Shown in pieces: positions 60,506 to 64,000 of a stretch of 64,000 bases of DNA (its first letter is position 1; the number at the start of each line of letters is the position of its first letter). The stretch covers positions 62,001 through 126,000 of the forward strand of contig CAWKKJ010000001.1 in the NCBI GenBank assembly GCA_963850205.1, written 5' to 3'. The DNA is from JACVRW01 sp963850205. GTDB taxonomy: Bacteria > Actinomycetota > Thermoleophilia > Solirubrobacterales > Thermoleophilaceae. A program made the translations under genes and the position numbers. Under the pieces are notes generated by a model. It made no database searches and was not told where the DNA came from. It saw nothing but the letters and a program-made list of their open reading frames with translations.

Positions 60506-60532
60506 TTAGGGTTGCCTAAGAGGGCACCCTAA
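60506..60532 (-). promoter_or_regulatory. DtxR/IdeR-like iron box of the iron-uptake operon
   Basis: TTAGG-GTTG-CCTAA (60506-60519) followed at once by AGGGCACCCTAA (60521-60532) makes two overlapping palindromic half-site pairs resembling the TTAGGTTAGSCTAACCTAA consensus. It lies 24 bases before the lipoprotein start. Iron-dependent repression is the likely effect. Confidence 0.7.
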
Positions 60533-60551
60533 CAAAGTCCGACCAGAGGGG

Positions 60552-61361
60552 TCAGGTATCGATCGGCACGCTCGGACGGCGACCCAGTGCGACCAGGTAG
60601 CGGGCGTCGATCTCCACCTCGGGCGGGCGGTTGTTGCAGGACGCGAGCATCCGGTCGAAGGAGGGCCGCAGGCCAATCAGCTGTCCGGGGGACAGCGGGT
60701 GGGAACGCAGGAGAACCTCGAACGCCGCCTCGGCGGAGGCGAAGCGCAGCTGCAGGGTGCGCGTTCGGATCTCGAGCTCGTCGAGCAGGGGGGAGAGGCG
60801 CCGTCTGGCCACCTCGTCCACGCCCCAGCCGGCGGGTCGGGGAACGCCGTGGGGGAGCGGCTGCACGCTCTCCACCAGCTCTCCCAGCCGTCCGGGCAGG
60901 CCGCGAGGGACCCAGGCCGCAAGCGCCACCGTACCCCCGGGCCGGGTCACCCGTGCCAGCTCCCGGGCCGCGGTGAGGGCGCGGGGAGCGAGGACGGCCC
61001 CGAAGGTCGAGGCCACCGCGTCGAAGCGCCCGCTCGGATAGGGCAGGGCCTGGACGTCCGCCTCACGCCAGCGCACCGCGCCCGCCCGCGCCCGCCCTCG
61101 CGCGACCATCGCGGCTGCGAGGTCGCAGGCCTCCACCTCGGCGCCCTGGTTCACGGCGGCCAGCGCCAGGTTGCCGTCGCCCGCTCCCACGTCGAGCAGC
61201 CGCGCCCCCGGCCGGAGGCCAAGCAGCTCCACCACCGCGTCCGCGGCCGGCTCGAGCTGGCGCAGCAGCGCGTCGTGTCCATCTCTGTCCCAGGCCGCCC
61301 GGACCCGGTCGATGGCCTCGGCCCAGTCGATGTCGCCGGCGGCGGCCGGCGTCATCCGCAT
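60552..61361 (-). CDS. class I SAM-dependent methyltransferase
   Basis: 269 residues from ATG 61361; an open frame continues to GTG 61442 but its extra residues look unlike protein. Motif I ARLLDVGAGDGNLALAAV, motif II region EVEACDLAAAMVARGR, VQALPYPSGRFDAVASTF and RVTRPGGTVALAAW fit a UbiE/Coq5-type small-molecule methyltransferase. Substrate unknown. It is followed by the iron box of the next operon and is divergent from phoX. Confidence 0.8.
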   Translation of the reverse strand: MRMTPAAAGDIDWAEAIDRVRAAWDRDGHDALLRQLEPAADAVVELLGLRPGARLLDVGAGDGNLALAAVNQGAEVEACDLAAAMVARGRARAGAVRWREADVQALPYPSGRFDAVASTFGAVLAPRALTAARELARVTRPGGTVALAAWVPRGLPGRLGELVESVQPLPHGVPRPAGWGVDEVARRRLSPLLDELEIRTRTLQLRFASAEAAFEVLLRSHPLSPGQLIGLRPSFDRMLASCNNRPPEVEIDARYLVALGRRPSVPIDT

Positions 61362-61483
61362 TCTCAGCAGCGAGCGCCGGGAAAGGGCCTCCTCGTCGGC
61401 CCCGCGGCCCCCGGGGGGCGGCTTGCCGTACACGTCGCGCACGCGGCGGCATGCTAGGCGCGAACGCGCCCGGGATCGAGGCG

Positions 61484-61527
61484 GGTCACGAGACGGTCAC
61501 AAGAGCGGGCCGGCGCTCGGATATTCA
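61484..61527 (+). promoter_or_regulatory. candidate PHO box and -10 of phoX
   Basis: GGTCAC occurs twice with an 11-base period (61484 and 61495), the repeat spacing and core (GKTCA) of PhoP-binding direct repeats in streptomycetes. TATTCA (61522-61527) is a suitable -10, so the repeats occupy the -35 region as in activated Pho promoters. Confidence 0.5.
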
Positions 61528-61561
61528 TCCGCCCGACCACGATTACCGGGAGGCGGGAGAC

Positions 61562-62971
61562 ATGGCAGTCGACGTAACGCGCAGGAGGTTCACCCAGGGG
61601 TCGGTGGCCGTCGGCGGGGGCCTGGCCCTCGGGGGGCCAATCTCCGCGCTCGCGGCCCGCAGCGCCGAGGGCCGGCAGGCCCGCACCCTCGGCTATGGCG
61701 CGCTGCAGCCCACACCGGAGGAGGACTCCGGCGAGGTCTACCTCGAGCTGCCGCCGGGCTTCAGCTACCGGATCATCTCGCGCCAGAACGATCCGCTGCG
61801 CAACGGCGATCCCACGCCGGGGATCTTCGACGGCATGGCCGCGTACCGTGGCCGCGGCGGCACCACGATCCTGGTGCGCAACCACGAGAACCGCTCCCGT
61901 GCCGGCGAGATCATCGTGAACGTGCCCCAGGGCAAGCGCTACGACCAGGACCCGAACGTCCGGGGCGGTAATACCAAGCTGGTGGTCTCGCGGGAGCGCG
62001 AGGTGGTGGATGCCTTCGCGATCCTGGGGGGCACCCACACCAACTGCGCCGGCGGCTTCCTGCCCTGGAACTCCTGGGTCACCTGCGAGGAGATCTTCAA
62101 CTACGGCTCGGTGGAGAACAATGTCACTCCCGGCAGCGGGGCGCCGCACGGCTTCATCTTCGAGGTGGACGCCCGCGCCGACGGCCCCGTCAGTCCCGTG
62201 CCGGTCACCGCGGCCGGCCGCTTCTCACACGAGGCGGTGGCCTGGCTCGACGGGATCCTGTACGAGACCGAGGACCGCGGCGATGCCGCCTTCTACCGCT
62301 TCCTGCCCGATCGCCGGCCGCGTGAGGTGGGCGACCTGGCCACCTTCGGCGGGACGCTGCAGGCGCTGGTGGTGAGCGGGCGGCCCAACTTCGACGCCAA
62401 CACGGCGAACCCGGGGGAGGCCTACCCGGTGGAGTGGGTGACGATCGACGAGCCCAACCCGGCCACCGACACCGTCCGCGCCCAGGCGCAGGCGAACGGA
62501 GCCGCGATATTCGACCGCACCGAGGGCATCTGGGAGGCCGGCGACCGGGTCTACCTCGACTGCACCACGGGCGGCGAAGCCCAGCTCGGCCAGGTGTGGC
62601 AGTACCGCCCGCGGGGCGAGGACCGGGGCAGGCTGCGGCTGATCTACGAGTCCACCAGCGTCGACGACCTCGAAGGACCGGACAACCTGGTCGTCGTGCC
62701 CCAGACCGGCCACGTGTTCCTGCAGGAGGACGCGGAGGACGAGCAGTACGTGCGGGGGGTGAAGCGCAACGGCAAGATCTACGACTTTGCCAAGACGGCG
62801 CTGAACTTCACCGAGTTCTGCGGCGGCTGCTTTTCGCCCGACGGCCGCACCTTCTTCCTCAACCAGCAGGGCGACCGCACGGACACGAGCGGCACCGTGA
62901 CCACCACGCCGGGCCCGGAGCGCGAGGCTCTCACCTACGCCATCTGGGGCCCGTTCGGCGCCGCCGGCTGA
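61562..62971 (+). CDS. phoX: PhoX-family alkaline phosphatase (DUF839), Tat exported
   Basis: 469 residues. Twin-arginine signal TRRRFTQGSVAVGGGLALGG. The beta-propeller motifs PPGFSYRIIS, GMAAYRGRGGTTILVRNHEN cut to TTILVRNHEN, GGTHTNCAGGFLPWNSWVTCEE with the iron-binding Cys, GRFSHEAVAWLDG, YETEDRGDAAFYRF and GPDNLVVVPQTGHVFLQED are typical. Releases phosphate from esters outside the cell using calcium and iron. GGGAGG precedes the ATG. Probably induced by phosphate starvation through the repeats at 61484. Confidence 0.9.
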   Translation: MAVDVTRRRFTQGSVAVGGGLALGGPISALAARSAEGRQARTLGYGALQPTPEEDSGEVYLELPPGFSYRIISRQNDPLRNGDPTPGIFDGMAAYRGRGGTTILVRNHENRSRAGEIIVNVPQGKRYDQDPNVRGGNTKLVVSREREVVDAFAILGGTHTNCAGGFLPWNSWVTCEEIFNYGSVENNVTPGSGAPHGFIFEVDARADGPVSPVPVTAAGRFSHEAVAWLDGILYETEDRGDAAFYRFLPDRRPREVGDLATFGGTLQALVVSGRPNFDANTANPGEAYPVEWVTIDEPNPATDTVRAQAQANGAAIFDRTEGIWEAGDRVYLDCTTGGEAQLGQVWQYRPRGEDRGRLRLIYESTSVDDLEGPDNLVVVPQTGHVFLQEDAEDEQYVRGVKRNGKIYDFAKTALNFTEFCGGCFSPDGRTFFLNQQGDRTDTSGTVTTTPGPEREALTYAIWGPFGAAG

Positions 62972-62995
62972 CCCTGCACCGACAGCCCGCCCTGC

Positions 62996-63023
62996 CGAGG
63001 GCCCCGCGGCGGCGGGGCCCTCG
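62996..63023 (+). terminator. terminator of phoX
   Basis: CGAGGGCCCCGC-GGCG-GCGGGGCCCTCG, a perfect 12-base stem 25 bases after the phoX stop. Very stable, no T-run. Confidence 0.8.
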
Positions 63024-63048
63024 CTCGTGGTGCGTAGTCTCGGGTGCC

Positions 63049-63906
63049 ATGACCACCACCGTCAGCGACAGTTTCACCATCGGCGGCGACCTCCAGGTGC
63101 GCCGGCTCGGCTTCGGCGCCATGCGCATCACCGGCGACGGCATCTGGGGACCTCCCGACGACCCGGACGGGGCTCGCGCGCTGCTCCGCCGGACGGTCGA
63201 GCTCGGCGTCGACCTGATCGACACAGCCGACTCCTACGGGCCCGACGTGAGCGAGGAGCTGATCGCGGAGGCGCTGTCCCCGTACCCCGACGGCCTGGTG
63301 ATCGCCACCAAGGGCGGCCTGCGCCGCACCGGCCCGGGGGAGTGGCCGCGCGATGCCCGGCCCGAGCGGCTCAAGGAGAGCTGTGAGGGCAGCCTGCGGC
63401 GCCTGAAGCTGGACCGGATCGACCTCTATCAGCTGCACGCGCCCGACCCCGAGGTGCCCTACGAGGACTCTGTCGGCGCCCTTCGAGAGCTCCAGGAGGA
63501 GGGCAAGATCCGGCACATCGGCGTCTCCAACGTATCGGTGGAGCAGCTGGAGCAGGCCCGGTCGCTGGTCGCGGTCGTCACCGTCCAGAACCGCTACAAC
63601 CTCACCGACCGGCACTCCGAGGACGTGCTCGAGGCCTGCGAGCGCCAGGGCATCGGCTTCATCCCCTGGTTCCCGCTGGCCACGGGCGACCTGGCCCAGC
63701 CCGGCGGTCCGCTGGAGGAGATCGCCGGCCGGCACGGCGCCACACCGTCCCAGGTGGCGCTCGCCTGGCTGCTCGCGCGGTCGCCGGTGATGCTGCCCAT
63801 TCCCGGCACCTCCTCGGTGGCGCACCTGGAGGAGAACTGGGCCGCGCTGGACCTGAGCCTGGACGAGGGCGAGCGGCAGCGGATTGCCGACGCGGCCGGC
63901 GGGTAA
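63049..63906 (+). CDS. aldo/keto reductase
   Basis: 285 residues. TIM-barrel oxidoreductase using NADPH: RLGFGAMRITGDGIWGPP, Asp and Tyr in LIDTADSYGPDVSEEL, Lys in VIATKGGLRR, LDRIDLYQLHAPDP, IRHIGVSNVS, and the cofactor loop PIPGTSSVAHLEEN. The His usually at the fourth catalytic site is present in LYQLHAP. TAGTCT ends 8 bases before the ATG, a leaderless start. Substrate unknown. Confidence 0.9.
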   Translation: MTTTVSDSFTIGGDLQVRRLGFGAMRITGDGIWGPPDDPDGARALLRRTVELGVDLIDTADSYGPDVSEELIAEALSPYPDGLVIATKGGLRRTGPGEWPRDARPERLKESCEGSLRRLKLDRIDLYQLHAPDPEVPYEDSVGALRELQEEGKIRHIGVSNVSVEQLEQARSLVAVVTVQNRYNLTDRHSEDVLEACERQGIGFIPWFPLATGDLAQPGGPLEEIAGRHGATPSQVALAWLLARSPVMLPIPGTSSVAHLEENWAALDLSLDEGERQRIADAAGG

Positions 63907-63915
63907 GCGCCGCTC

Positions 63916-64000
63916 GTGGACGTAAGGCCGTCGAGCTTCGACCACGTGGCGCTGTGGGTGGCCCACCGGGCCCCCCTGGCGGGCTTCCTGTGCGACCACC
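63916..64000 (+). CDS. VOC/glyoxalase-family protein (3' cut by window end)
   Basis: 28 codons from GTG 63916 are visible. FDHVALWVAHRAPLAGFLCD is the first strand and helix of a vicinal-oxygen-chelate module, with the metal-binding His in FDHVA. The rest lies outside the window. Could be a dioxygenase or glyoxalase. Confidence 0.6.
   Translation, partial: MDVRPSSFDHVALWVAHRAPLAGFLCDH

Overview
This is a 64 kb stretch of a very GC-rich bacterial chromosome (about 70% G+C) with short intergenic gaps, many stop/start overlaps of the ATGA or GTGA kind, and frequent GTG starts. The gene set points to an actinobacterium: FtsEX-CtpA, a short HPF, a caa3-type CtaG, PspC-domain histidine kinase, F420/PPOX-type oxidoreductase, single-chain indolepyruvate:ferredoxin oxidoreductase, UdgX, and a tmRNA tag (ADSHELQPLAA) close to the mycobacterial tag. 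My inference, not proven by sequence alone, is a deep-branching class such as Thermoleophilia/Solirubrobacterales. No prophage, insertion sequence, CRISPR array, rRNA or tRNA gene was seen.

Layout. 1-5.8 kb: envelope polysaccharide precursors (M20 amidohydrolase, LytR-CpsA-Psr transferase, UDP-sugar dehydrogenase, NDP-sugar pyrophosphorylase, phosphoglucose/phosphomannose isomerase). 5.8-11.6 kb: ArsR/AHSA1 pair, MerR regulator with ahcY, a second divergent AhcY-like protein, LysR regulator, DUF4234 protein. 11.6-19.6 kb: PPOX oxidoreductase, UDP-glucose pyrophosphorylase, CtaG, ComF, HPF, SecA, and prfB with its programmed frameshift. 19.7-25.9 kb: a membrane-spanning CHAT protease with a secreted partner, GroES-like protein, FtsH, an anchored YtkA-like protein, a diguanylate cyclase. 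26-28.7 kb: NAD synthesis (nadC, nrtR, nadA). 28.7-32.7 kb: Ser/Thr kinase, a Ser/Asp-rich secreted protein, an ECF sigma factor with a membrane segment and a long low-complexity tail, and a secreted protein of unknown role. 32.6-40.1 kb: flavin monooxygenase, RibD-like reductase, then ftsE-ftsX-ctpA-rnr-smpB. 40.2-44.8 kb: a Lia-like envelope stress module and an M50 protease. 44.9-45.3 kb: ssrA (tmRNA) with terminator. 45.3-50.1 kb: 5'-3' exonuclease, spermidine-synthase-like membrane protein, UdgX, CDP-alcohol phosphatidyltransferase. 50.1-56.8 kb: iron-box small Cys-rich protein, GntR regulator, leucine-type dehydrogenase, indolepyruvate oxidoreductase, homocysteine-methyltransferase-like protein. 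57-60.5 kb: FTR1 iron permease and lipoprotein behind an iron box. 60.5-64 kb: methyltransferase, PhoX with a candidate PHO box, aldo/keto reductase, start of a VOC-family gene.

How genes work together. Ribosome rescue and RNA decay are clustered (rnr, smpB; ssrA 4.7 kb away). Iron control appears at two DtxR/IdeR-like boxes. NAD synthesis is arranged around its own Nudix-type repressor. Amino-acid catabolism (dehydrogenase, 2-oxo-acid oxidoreductase) shares a GntR regulator and a palindrome.

Quality caveat. About twenty single-base frame breaks interrupt at least fifteen otherwise convincing genes (secA, nadC, comF, lysR and others). Most are one-base insertions; several losses lie in G or C runs. 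They look like base-calling or assembly errors rather than real pseudogenes, so spans given for those genes cover the whole interrupted gene.
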